From positions 310,001-374,000 of the forward strand of contig CANMQP010000010.1 in NCBI GenBank assembly GCA_947500035.1: 64,000 bases of DNA. Reading direction: 5' to 3'. Made by a program: the position numbers and the translations under genes. Positions 26,704 to 33,995 of the stretch are shown here, one piece after another (the stretch's first letter is position 1; each line of letters begins with the position of its first letter). This DNA comes from an uncultured Kiloniellaceae bacterium. GTDB taxonomy: Bacteria; Pseudomonadota; Alphaproteobacteria; Kiloniellales; Kiloniellaceae. The notes under the pieces were generated by a model. The model had not been told where the DNA came from. It was given only the letters and a program-made list of their open reading frames with translations, and ran no database searches.

Positions 26704-27564
26704 ATGTCTGAAATCTTCAAAGCGGCCTGTGTCCAAAACTGCGCCACGGCGGACGTCGCGCACAATACGGCTGTCACGCTGGAACTCACGCGGGAGGCGG
26801 CTGCCCAAGGCGCGTCGTTGATCGCACTGCCTGAATACTTTTCGGGACTGGAAGGCATTGATGGCTTGCTGCACCCGGCGGCCTTTCCCGAGCAGGACCA
26901 TCCGGTTCTTCCGGCTTTCAGCGAAGAGGCGCGTAAACTTGATGTCTGGATTCTCCTGGGGTCTCTGGGCGTAAAGTCCGATGACGGCCGCATCTTCAAC
27001 CGCTCCTATCTCTTGGATGCAACGGGTGCGATCGTGGCGCGTTACGATAAAATCCATATGTTCGACGTGAACCTAGGGGAAGGGGAGGTTTATCGGGAAT
27101 CCGCCACTGTGGCGCCCGGTTCCGACGCCGTGCTCGCGCAAACACCCTGGGGCGGTCTAGGGCTTTCCGTCTGTTACGATCTGCGGTTCGCGCCCCTCTA
27201 TCGGACGCTGGCGAAAGCCGGTGCCAGCATACTGGCGGTACCGGCGGCCTTTACGAAGGTGACCGGCGAAGCCCATTGGCATGTTCTGAACCGGGCGCGC
27301 GCCATCGAGCATGGCTGCTTTGTGATCGCGCCCTGTCAGTACGGGACGCTGTCCGGCGGCAGCGAATGCTTCGGCCATTCCCTGATTGTCGATCCCTGGG
27401 GCAATGTGCTGGCAGATGGCGGCGACGGTCCGGGGGTTATCGTGGCTGAGATCGATCCCGAGGCCGTGGTCCGGGCGCGTAGCAAGATCCCCGCGCTGGA
27501 ACATGATCGTGAGATCTCGTTCAGCGATACCGGGCAGGAAAAACCGAAATCCGCGGCTGAGTAA
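26704..27564 (+). CDS. Carbon-nitrogen hydrolase (Nit-type amidase)
   Basis: 286 residues of the nitrilase superfamily with the complete catalytic triad E44 (LPEYFSG), K116 (YDKIHMFDV) and C157 (LSVCYDLRF). The IHMFDV motif and overall length fit the Nit1/Nit2 branch, whose known members are deaminated-glutathione amidase and omega-amidase. Cytoplasmic. It stands alone between the TTT operon and a strong terminator; proximity to the GGT-like gene (5 kb away) is suggestive but not evidence of a shared pathway. Confidence 0.85.
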   Translation: MSEIFKAACVQNCATADVAHNTAVTLELTREAAAQGASLIALPEYFSGLEGIDGLLHPAAFPEQDHPVLPAFSEEARKLDVWILLGSLGVKSDDGRIFNRSYLLDATGAIVARYDKIHMFDVNLGEGEVYRESATVAPGSDAVLAQTPWGGLGLSVCYDLRFAPLYRTLAKAGASILAVPAAFTKVTGEAHWHVLNRARAIEHGCFVIAPCQYGTLSGGSECFGHSLIVDPWGNVLADGGDGPGVIVAEIDPEAVVRARSKIPALEHDREISFSDTGQEKPKSAAE

Positions 27565-27613
27565 CAGGCTACGCAGAACGCTGGCCGCCGCGGGCTCAGC
27601 ATGAATGGCCAAC

Positions 27614-27640
27614 ACGCCGGCATTTTGCCGGCGTTTTTTT
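27614..27640 (+). terminator. Intrinsic terminator after the amidase gene
   Basis: ACGCCGGCA (27614-27622) and TGCCGGCGT (27626-27634) form a 9-bp perfect stem with a TTT loop, followed by T through 27640. It lies 50 bases after the amidase stop. Confidence 0.92.
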
Positions 27641-27771
27641 GTGAGTTGGTCGGGCCGGGGTCGGGATGCGGCTTTACATCCGTCTGGATTTGGGGGAAGC
27701 GGTAGGGATAGTCTGGTTCGCACGTTGCCCTGGAGACCCGGGGCGGCCAGGCCGGCTGCTATGAGGTGGAG

Positions 27772-28380
27772 ATGCAGGACCCGCACGAACTCACGGATGA
27801 AAAGCGCACCATGGCTCTCGAGCAGGCGCTGGGCCGCCAACTGCGGGAATTCCGGAAGTCCAATAATCTGACGGTGGCCGAGCTTTCTGCGGTGTCAGGT
27901 GTTTCCCTGGCCATGATCTCAAAGATCGAGAATGGACAGACCTCACCATCCTTGAGCACCCTGCAAAGCCTCTCCGTGGCATTGAACGTGCCCGTCACGG
28001 CTTTGTTCAGGCAATTCGAGGAGCACAGGACCGCGAGCTATGTCCCCTCCGGAAAGGGCCTCACGATCGAGCGGCGCGGCAGCAGGGCGGGGCATCAGTA
28101 TCAACTGCTGGGGCATGGCGTGCGCGGCGAGATCACCGTTGAACCCTATCTGATCACACTGTCGGAAAAAGCCGATATCTTCCCCCTTTTCCAGCACGTC
28201 GGTATCGAGTTTATCCATATGCTGGAGGGGGAGGTCGGATACCGGCATGGCGATCAGCTTTATCACCTCAAACCTGGCGACAGCCTCTTTTTCGACCCGA
28301 ATGCGCCGCACGGCCCGGAAGAGCTCATCGAACTGCCGGCCCGCTTTCTGGCGATCATCAGCTATGCCAACAAAAACTGA
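27772..28380 (+). CDS. XRE-family regulator with cupin domain
   Basis: 202 residues: helix-turn-helix (about 18-75, LREFRKSNNLTVAELSAVSGVSLAMISKIENGQTSPSLSTLQ) then a cupin ligand domain (about 105-195, with MLEGEVGYRHGDQLYHLKPGDSLFFDPNAPHGPEEL). ATG at 27772 follows GAGGTGGAG; a GTG two codons upstream is in frame. XRE-cupin regulators often control small-molecule catabolism. The folD-glutamate-synthase-glutamine-synthetase genes start 122 bases downstream, and this protein is the likely controller of that set. Confidence 0.85.
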   Translation: MQDPHELTDEKRTMALEQALGRQLREFRKSNNLTVAELSAVSGVSLAMISKIENGQTSPSLSTLQSLSVALNVPVTALFRQFEEHRTASYVPSGKGLTIERRGSRAGHQYQLLGHGVRGEITVEPYLITLSEKADIFPLFQHVGIEFIHMLEGEVGYRHGDQLYHLKPGDSLFFDPNAPHGPEELIELPARFLAIISYANKN

Positions 28381-28502
28381 GCCGGTTGTCGAAGGTGGTC
28401 CTTTTATCGAATCGCAAAGACTCTCTGCCTAATCTGCCCGCCGAGAAAACATCGCCCCCGGCTTAACGTGCTCCTGCGACCCGATACTTATGGAAAAACA
28501 TC

Positions 28503-29420
28503 ATGTCTGACGCCATTACACATAAACTCCTGGATGGACGCGGGATCGCCTCGAAGATGCGCGAGACCATCGCGGCAGATGTCGAGCGCCTGAAGAACGG
28601 CGGCTGGGCGCCTAAGCTGGTCTCGATCTGTGTCGGCGACGAGGACGCGGCGCACATTTATGTGCGGAACCAGCGACGCGCCGCCGAAAAGGTCGGCATG
28701 GCGTTCGAACCCAGAACCTATCCGGCCGATATTGGCGCGGAGGAGCTGCTCGGCATCGTCCACGGCCTGAATGTCGATCCACGGATCACCGGCGTGATCA
28801 TTCAACGGCCGATGCCCGAGCATATTCAGGTCCGCGACATCCAGCGCGCGGTCCATCCTCTGAAGGATCTGGAGGGCATGCACCCTTCCAACATCGGCGA
28901 TATCGTCTACAACGATTTGCGCATGGGCCCCTGTACGGCAGTCGCCGCGGTCGAGATGCTCAAGCAAACGCCCTTACAGCTTGCGGGCCTGGAAGTGACG
29001 GTCATCGGACATTCAGCCATTGTCGGAAAGCCGATCGCGTTTCTGCTGATGGCCGAGGGTGCCACCGTCAATGTCTGCCATCACATGACCCGGAACGTCG
29101 CCGTGCACTCCCGTCAGGCCGACGCGGTCTTCGTGGCAGTCGGAAAGCCCGGTCTGGTCACCGGCGACATGATCAAGCCCGGTGCCGCCGTGATCGACAT
29201 CGGCATCAACCAGATCGATACGCCCGACGGGCCGAAAGTGGTCGGGGATGCGGATTTTGACAGCTGTGCCGAGGTGGCAGGATGGATCACACCCGTGCCC
29301 GGCGGCGTCGGCCCCGTGACCGTCGCCACCCTCCTGCGCAATGCTGTCACGGCGGCCCGCCTGCAGCAGGAGCACTATGAAATGGCATTTTCCGAGGAAA
29401 AACCGCAAGCCAGCCGCTAA
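28503..29420 (+). CDS. FolD-like methylenetetrahydrofolate dehydrogenase (divergent)
   Basis: 305 residues of the FolD family, which interconverts methylene-, methenyl- and formyl-tetrahydrofolate. Family motifs are present: GVIIQRPMPEHI, HPSNIG, VIGHSAIVGKP and PGGVGPVTVATLL. Two active-site positions differ: the lysine four residues after the conserved tyrosine (Y53) is Q57, and the KDVDG motif reads KDLEG (E124). In the human enzyme the equivalent Lys is K56 and is needed for the cyclohydrolase step, so this copy may only act as dehydrogenase. It sits upstream of the methylamine-type genes, where C1 units would be released. A standard folD is expected elsewhere. Confidence 0.8.
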   Translation: MSDAITHKLLDGRGIASKMRETIAADVERLKNGGWAPKLVSICVGDEDAAHIYVRNQRRAAEKVGMAFEPRTYPADIGAEELLGIVHGLNVDPRITGVIIQRPMPEHIQVRDIQRAVHPLKDLEGMHPSNIGDIVYNDLRMGPCTAVAAVEMLKQTPLQLAGLEVTVIGHSAIVGKPIAFLLMAEGATVNVCHHMTRNVAVHSRQADAVFVAVGKPGLVTGDMIKPGAAVIDIGINQIDTPDGPKVVGDADFDSCAEVAGWITPVPGGVGPVTVATLLRNAVTAARLQQEHYEMAFSEEKPQASR

Positions 29421-29443
29421 TCTCCTTGACGTTTTCCTCTGGT

Positions 29444-29456
29444 GAAAATAATTTTC
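29444..29456. promoter_or_regulatory. Short palindrome upstream of the amidotransferase gene
   Basis: GAAAAT-A-ATTTTC, a perfect 13-base palindrome in the 78-base gap between the folD-like gene and the glutamine-amidotransferase gene. It may be a regulator site; AT-rich short palindromes are also common by chance. Confidence 0.25.
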
Positions 29457-29498
29457 TTTTAAGGATTTTCATCAGAAGAACCCGGAAAGGTCGCTGCT

Positions 29499-30404
29499 AT
29501 GTGCGGTATCGTTGGCTTGTACCTGAAAACGAGCAGTCTCAAGGACCGGCTCGGTGAGATGTTCACGCCGATGCTGATCGAGATGACCGACCGTGGACCG
29601 GACAGCGCTGGTGTTGCAGTTTATCACGCGCCCGCGTCCGAGGGGCAGGTCAAGATCACCGCTTTCCATCCGGATCCGGCCTTTGACTGGGCGGCACTGG
29701 CAGCGGCGGTTTCGTCCGAACTGGGCGTGACCATCGAGCATCATCCCAACGACACCCATCATGTCTTGATCTCCGACGGGAAAGCCGTAGCCCTGGAAGA
29801 TGCCATCGAGGCTTACGATCCTCTTTTGCAGGTGATGAGCGCTGGGACGACGATCGAAATCTACAAGGAAACCGGCCTGCCGGAAGAGGTGGCGGAGAAA
29901 TTCGGTCTGAAGGGCATGAAGGGCAGTCATGCCGTTGGCCACACCCGCATGGCGACTGAAAGCGCGGTCACGACGGCGGGGTCGCACCCCTTTTCGACCG
30001 GACTGGATCTCTGCCTCGTGCACAATGGCTCGCTGTCGAATCACAACCGCCTGCGCGAACATCTTGCCACTCATCGTGGGATCGAGTTCAAGACCGAAAA
30101 CGACACCGAGGTCGCGGCCGCCTATGTGTCGGACAAGATGAATTCGGGCCGCAGCCTGCATGAAGCGCTGGAAGACTCCATTAAAGACCTGGATGGTTTC
30201 TATACCTTCGTCGTCGGCACGCGCGACGGCTTTGCGGTCCTGCGGGATCCCATCGCCTGCAAGCCCGCGGTTCTGGCGGAGACCGACGACTATGTCGCCT
30301 TTGCGTCCGAGTACCGTGCGCTGGTCGATCTGCCTGGTATCGAGACGGCGAAAGTCTGGGAGCCGGAACCGGCGGTGGTCTACAGCTGGGGAGGACGGGC
30401 CTGA
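29499..30404 (+). CDS. Class II glutamine amidotransferase subunit (MgsA/GlxB-like)
   Basis: 301 residues. The nucleophilic Cys is residue 2 in MCGIVGLYL after removal of Met, as in Ntn-type amidotransferases; ITDRGPDSAG-like EMTDRGPDSAGVAVYH and GHTRMATESAVTTAGSHPF complete the site. It corresponds to the N-terminal glutaminase domain of glutamate synthase encoded as a separate gene. With the next two genes it makes a split glutamate-synthase-like enzyme; in methylotrophs the three subunits form N-methylglutamate synthase. The stop overlaps the next ATG by one base. Confidence 0.85.
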   Translation: MCGIVGLYLKTSSLKDRLGEMFTPMLIEMTDRGPDSAGVAVYHAPASEGQVKITAFHPDPAFDWAALAAAVSSELGVTIEHHPNDTHHVLISDGKAVALEDAIEAYDPLLQVMSAGTTIEIYKETGLPEEVAEKFGLKGMKGSHAVGHTRMATESAVTTAGSHPFSTGLDLCLVHNGSLSNHNRLREHLATHRGIEFKTENDTEVAAAYVSDKMNSGRSLHEALEDSIKDLDGFYTFVVGTRDGFAVLRDPIACKPAVLAETDDYVAFASEYRALVDLPGIETAKVWEPEPAVVYSWGGRA

Positions 30405-31120
30405 TGTCGGGTGGACAAATTTCAGGCGGGCAGAATATCGAGGTGCTGGACCTTTCACAGATGCCGTTGCGCGATGCGAACGCGCGCCTTCAAGACGATG
30501 CCAAACCCGCAGGCGCCTTTTTCAAGGTGATCAATCCGCGCGGCGCGCACGCGCTCGCCTGCGGTCTGGACTCCGAAATCGAGGTCGAGGTCGAGGGGCA
30601 CACGGGCTACTACTGCGCCGGTATGAACAAGCTGGCGCGCGTGGTGATCAAGGGGAATGCCGGGCAGGGTGTCGCGGAGAACATGATGTCCGGCGAGGTC
30701 CGCGTGACGGGCGACGTCAGTCAGTCTGCGGGTGCGACGGCCCATGGCGGTTTGCTGGTGGTCGAGGGCAATGCGGCCGCGCGCTGCGGGATCTCGCTCA
30801 AGGGTGGAGATATCGTGGTCAAAGGCAACGTCGGGCATATGAGCATGTTCATGGCGCAGGCCGGCACTCTTGTGGTGCTGGGCGATGCCGGCGACGCGCT
30901 GGGAGACTCGCTCTACGAAGCGCAGATCTATGTCCGGGGCAGCGCCGAGAACCTGGGGGCCGACTGCGTCGAGAAAGAAATGCGTGAAGAGCATCGCGAA
31001 AAGCTGCGCGCTCTGCTGGACAAGGCCGGATGCGGCGATGTCGATGTCTCTGAATTTAAGCGCTACGGATCGGCGCGCGCCCTCTATCATTTCAAGCCCG
31101 ACAACGTCGGCGCTTACTAA
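30404..31120 (+). CDS. GltB C-terminal-domain-like subunit (MgsB/GlxC-like)
   Basis: 238 residues consisting of the right-handed beta-helix found at the C terminus of glutamate synthase, with repeated G-x-x-x-G-x-x-x-G turns: VVIKGNAGQGVAENMMSGEV, VTGDVSQSAGATAHGG, VVEGNAAARCGISLKGG. In glutamate synthase this part is structural and helps route ammonia. Its ATG overlaps the TGA of the preceding gene (ATGA-type coupling), and the next gene starts 11 bases after it. Confidence 0.86.
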   Translation: MSGGQISGGQNIEVLDLSQMPLRDANARLQDDAKPAGAFFKVINPRGAHALACGLDSEIEVEVEGHTGYYCAGMNKLARVVIKGNAGQGVAENMMSGEVRVTGDVSQSAGATAHGGLLVVEGNAAARCGISLKGGDIVVKGNVGHMSMFMAQAGTLVVLGDAGDALGDSLYEAQIYVRGSAENLGADCVEKEMREEHREKLRALLDKAGCGDVDVSEFKRYGSARALYHFKPDNVGAY

Positions 31121-31131
31121 GGATTTTGGCC

Positions 31132-32448
31132 ATGGACGATATGAACTGGAGTTTGCGGGAATCCCATTCCTTCGACCGCAACACCATCGCCGAGATTCGC
31201 CGCGCCGCCCAAACCGGCCTCTACCGGATCCGCGGCTTCGGGGCGAAGCGGCAAATTCCGACGCTCGACGATCTTGTCTTTCTCGGCGCCTCGATGTCCC
31301 GCTATCCTTTGGAGGGCTACCGGGAGAAGTGCGATACCAGTGTCACGCTGGGCGCCCGCTACGCCAGTAAGCCGATCCAGTTGAAGATCCCCATCACCAT
31401 CGCCGGCATGTCTTTTGGCTCGCTTTCCGCTAATGCCAAGGAAGCATTGGGACGGGGCGCTTCCGAGGTCGGGACGTCAACGACCACAGGCGACGGCGGC
31501 ATGACGCCGGAGGAGCGCGGCCACTCGACTCAGCTGATCTATCAGTATCTGCCCTCGCGCTACGGCATGAACCCGGATGACCTTCGTAAGGCCGATGCCA
31601 TCGAGATTGTCGTAGGGCAGGGCGCGAAACCCGGCGGCGGCGGCATGCTGCTGGGGCAAAAGATCACCGAACGCGTGGCTGAGATGCGGACCCTGCCGGA
31701 AGGCATCGATCAGCGCTCGGCCTGCCGCCATCCGGACTGGACCGGGCCCGACGATCTCGCCATCAAGATTCTTGAGCTGCGCGAGATCACCAAGTGGGAA
31801 AAGCCGATTTACATCAAGTGCGGCGCGGCGCGGCCTTACTACGATACGGCGCTTGCGGTGAAGGCCGGGGCGGATGTGGTCGTGATGGACGGCATGCAGG
31901 GCGGCACCGCCGCGACCCAGGATGTCTTTATCGAGCATGTCGGCCTGCCGACACTTGCCGCGATTCCGCTCGCGGTGCAGGCGCTGAAGGATCTGGATAT
32001 GCACCGCAAGGTGCAGTTGATCGTCGGCGGCGGCATCCGTTCGGGCGCCGATGTCGCCAAGGCCCTGGCTCTGGGTGCGGACGCGGTTTCGATCGGCACG
32101 GCAGCCCTGATTGCATTGGGCGACAACGACCCGGCCTTCGAGGAAGATTACAAGAAGCTCGGGACCCGCGCCGGCTTCTGGGAAGACTATCAGGACGGCA
32201 GCGATCCGGCGGGCATTACGACGCAGAACCCTGAGCTGGCCAAGCGGCTTGATCCGGTGAAAGCGGGGCGCCGTCTGGCCAACTATCTGCGCGTCCTGAC
32301 ACTGGAAACCCAGACTCTCGCCCGTGCAAACGGTAAGAGTCACGTGCACAATATGGAGCCTGAAGATCTCGCGGCGCTCAGTGTAGAGGCGGCCGCCATG
32401 GCTGGAGTGCCGTTGGCCGGAACCAGTTGGATTCCGGGCCAGAGTTAA
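31132..32448 (+). CDS. FMN-binding glutamate-synthase-like subunit (MgsC/GlxD-like)
   Basis: 438 residues matching the FMN/synthase domain of GltB: SFGSLSANAKEALGRGASEVGTSTTTGDGGM, the TIM-barrel strands IKCGAARPYYDTALAVKAGADVVVMDGMQGGTAATQD, and VGGGIRSGADVAKALALGADAVSIGTAAL. It should carry the site where glutamate or N-methylglutamate is formed from 2-oxoglutarate or glutamate. AAGGA precedes the ATG at 31132 by about 10 bases. No GltD-type NADPH subunit is adjacent, which fits the MgsABC type better than assimilatory glutamate synthase. Confidence 0.87.
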   Translation: MDDMNWSLRESHSFDRNTIAEIRRAAQTGLYRIRGFGAKRQIPTLDDLVFLGASMSRYPLEGYREKCDTSVTLGARYASKPIQLKIPITIAGMSFGSLSANAKEALGRGASEVGTSTTTGDGGMTPEERGHSTQLIYQYLPSRYGMNPDDLRKADAIEIVVGQGAKPGGGGMLLGQKITERVAEMRTLPEGIDQRSACRHPDWTGPDDLAIKILELREITKWEKPIYIKCGAARPYYDTALAVKAGADVVVMDGMQGGTAATQDVFIEHVGLPTLAAIPLAVQALKDLDMHRKVQLIVGGGIRSGADVAKALALGADAVSIGTAALIALGDNDPAFEEDYKKLGTRAGFWEDYQDGSDPAGITTQNPELAKRLDPVKAGRRLANYLRVLTLETQTLARANGKSHVHNMEPEDLAALSVEAAAMAGVPLAGTSWIPGQS

Positions 32449-32583
32449 AGACAAAGTTTGGGCGGGCAAAAAATCTGAGCGCGGTGCAGCTCTTTACGCA
32501 ACAGGAAACGAAAGGGTCTGATTCAACAAGGACCCGACCAGGGATTTTGGGGGCAATAACAAGAACAGGAAAGTGAGGCCAAG

Positions 32584-33891
32584 GTGGCACAGGATCTGGC
32601 AAAAGTGGCTAAGGCCAAGGGGATCAAATATTTTCTGATCAGCTTCACCGACCTTTTCGGGGTCGTGCGTTCGAAGCTGGTGCCGGCGCAGGCAATCGGG
32701 GACATGCAGAAGGAAGGCGCCGGTTTTGCCGGCTTCGCGGCCTATCTGGATATGACGCCCGCGGACGCGGATATGTTCGGCATGCCCGATGCGGATCACA
32801 TGATCCAGCTGCCCTGGAAGCCCGAAGTGGCCTGGTTGCCCAGCGACGTTTATCTCGGGGGCAAGGCCGTCGAACACGGGCCCAGAACCGTCCTGAAGCA
32901 GGTTCTCGCAAAGGCCAGGGACCGCAAGTTCACAATCAAATCAGGCGTGGAGTGCGAGTACTTCCTCCTGACCCCTGATGGGCAGAGCCTGGCAGATTCA
33001 CAGGATACGCTGGCCAAGCCCTGTTACGATCAGCAGGCCCTCATGCGGCGCTACGATCTGATCACCGAGATCTGCGATAACATGCTGGCGCTGGGCTGGG
33101 GCGCGTATCAGAACGACCATGAGGATGCCAATGGCCAGTTCGAGATGAACTGGCACTACAGCGATGCGCTGACCACCGCGGACCGGCACAGCTTTTTCAA
33201 GTTCATGGTCAAGACGCTGGCCGAAAAACACGGTCTCCGGGCGACCTTCATGCCCAAACCCATGGCGCATCTGACCGGCAACGGCTGCCACGCGCACATC
33301 TCGGTCTGGGACCGGACGGGCAAGAAGAACCTGATGAAGGATTCAAAGGGCGAACTGGGCCTGTCGAAGCTGGCTTACAACTTCATTGCCGGGCTGCTGA
33401 AGAACGCCGAAGCCATGACCCTGATCACCAATCCCGTGGTGAACAGCTATAAACGAATCAATGCACCGCGCACGACCTCCGGCGCGACCTGGGCGCCCAA
33501 TACCGTCACTTACGGGGGGAACAACCGCTCCCACATGGTCCGCATTCCGGATGAAGACCGTATCGAGGTGCGTTTGGCCGACGGGGCCGCCAATCCCTAT
33601 TTGCTGCAGGCCGGGCTGGTTGCGGCCGGACTGCACGGCATCGACAACAAATTCGATCCGGGCAAGCGGCTGGACATCGACATGTACGAAGAGGGTTACA
33701 AGATCAAGAACGCCCCGCGCCTGCCGCTGAACATGCTGGATGCCATCCGCTATTTCGAGAAGAGCAAGGTCCTGCCCGAAATGCTGGGCCAGGAGTTCTG
33801 CAGCGCCTATGCGAAACTGAAGTTCGCCGAGTGGAACGACTACATGCACCATTTTTCCGAATGGGAGCGGCAAAACGCGCTCGACGTTTGA
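32584..33891 (+). CDS. Type III glutamine synthetase / gamma-glutamylmethylamide synthetase-like
   Basis: 435 residues of the GlnT clade: IKYFLISFTDLFGVVRSKLVPA at the N terminus, SGVECEYFLLTPDG, the metal and glutamate motif NDHEDANGQFEMNW, NGCHAHISVWD, and NAPRTTSGATWAPN. GmaS enzymes, which ligate methylamine to glutamate, fall inside this clade and are linked to mgsABC as here. GlnT with real glutamine synthetase activity is the alternative. Start GTG with GAGG about 7 bases upstream. It ends 104 bases before the convergent torA stop, with a strong hairpin between. Confidence 0.85.
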   Translation: MAQDLAKVAKAKGIKYFLISFTDLFGVVRSKLVPAQAIGDMQKEGAGFAGFAAYLDMTPADADMFGMPDADHMIQLPWKPEVAWLPSDVYLGGKAVEHGPRTVLKQVLAKARDRKFTIKSGVECEYFLLTPDGQSLADSQDTLAKPCYDQQALMRRYDLITEICDNMLALGWGAYQNDHEDANGQFEMNWHYSDALTTADRHSFFKFMVKTLAEKHGLRATFMPKPMAHLTGNGCHAHISVWDRTGKKNLMKDSKGELGLSKLAYNFIAGLLKNAEAMTLITNPVVNSYKRINAPRTTSGATWAPNTVTYGGNNRSHMVRIPDEDRIEVRLADGAANPYLLQAGLVAAGLHGIDNKFDPGKRLDIDMYEEGYKIKNAPRLPLNMLDAIRYFEKSKVLPEMLGQEFCSAYAKLKFAEWNDYMHHFSEWERQNALDV

Positions 33892-33949
33892 GCGCGCTTC
33901 ACGGCCCCTGCCGGCCAGCGCAGCGAATTTGCGCGTGAGAGAGCCGGCA

Positions 33950-33986
33950 TGTCCTGCCGAGACCAAGATATGGTTCCGGCAGGACA
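33950..33986. terminator. Bidirectional two-tier hairpin between glnT/gmaS-like gene and torA
   Basis: TGTCCTGCCG (33950-33959) pairs with CGGCAGGACA (33977-33986); inside it ACCA pairs with TGGT, separated by two-base bulges, around AGATA. It sits between convergent stops, 9 bases from the torA end. T runs are short, so it is assigned by position and symmetry. Confidence 0.6.
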
Positions 33987-33995
33987 GTCGTCATA

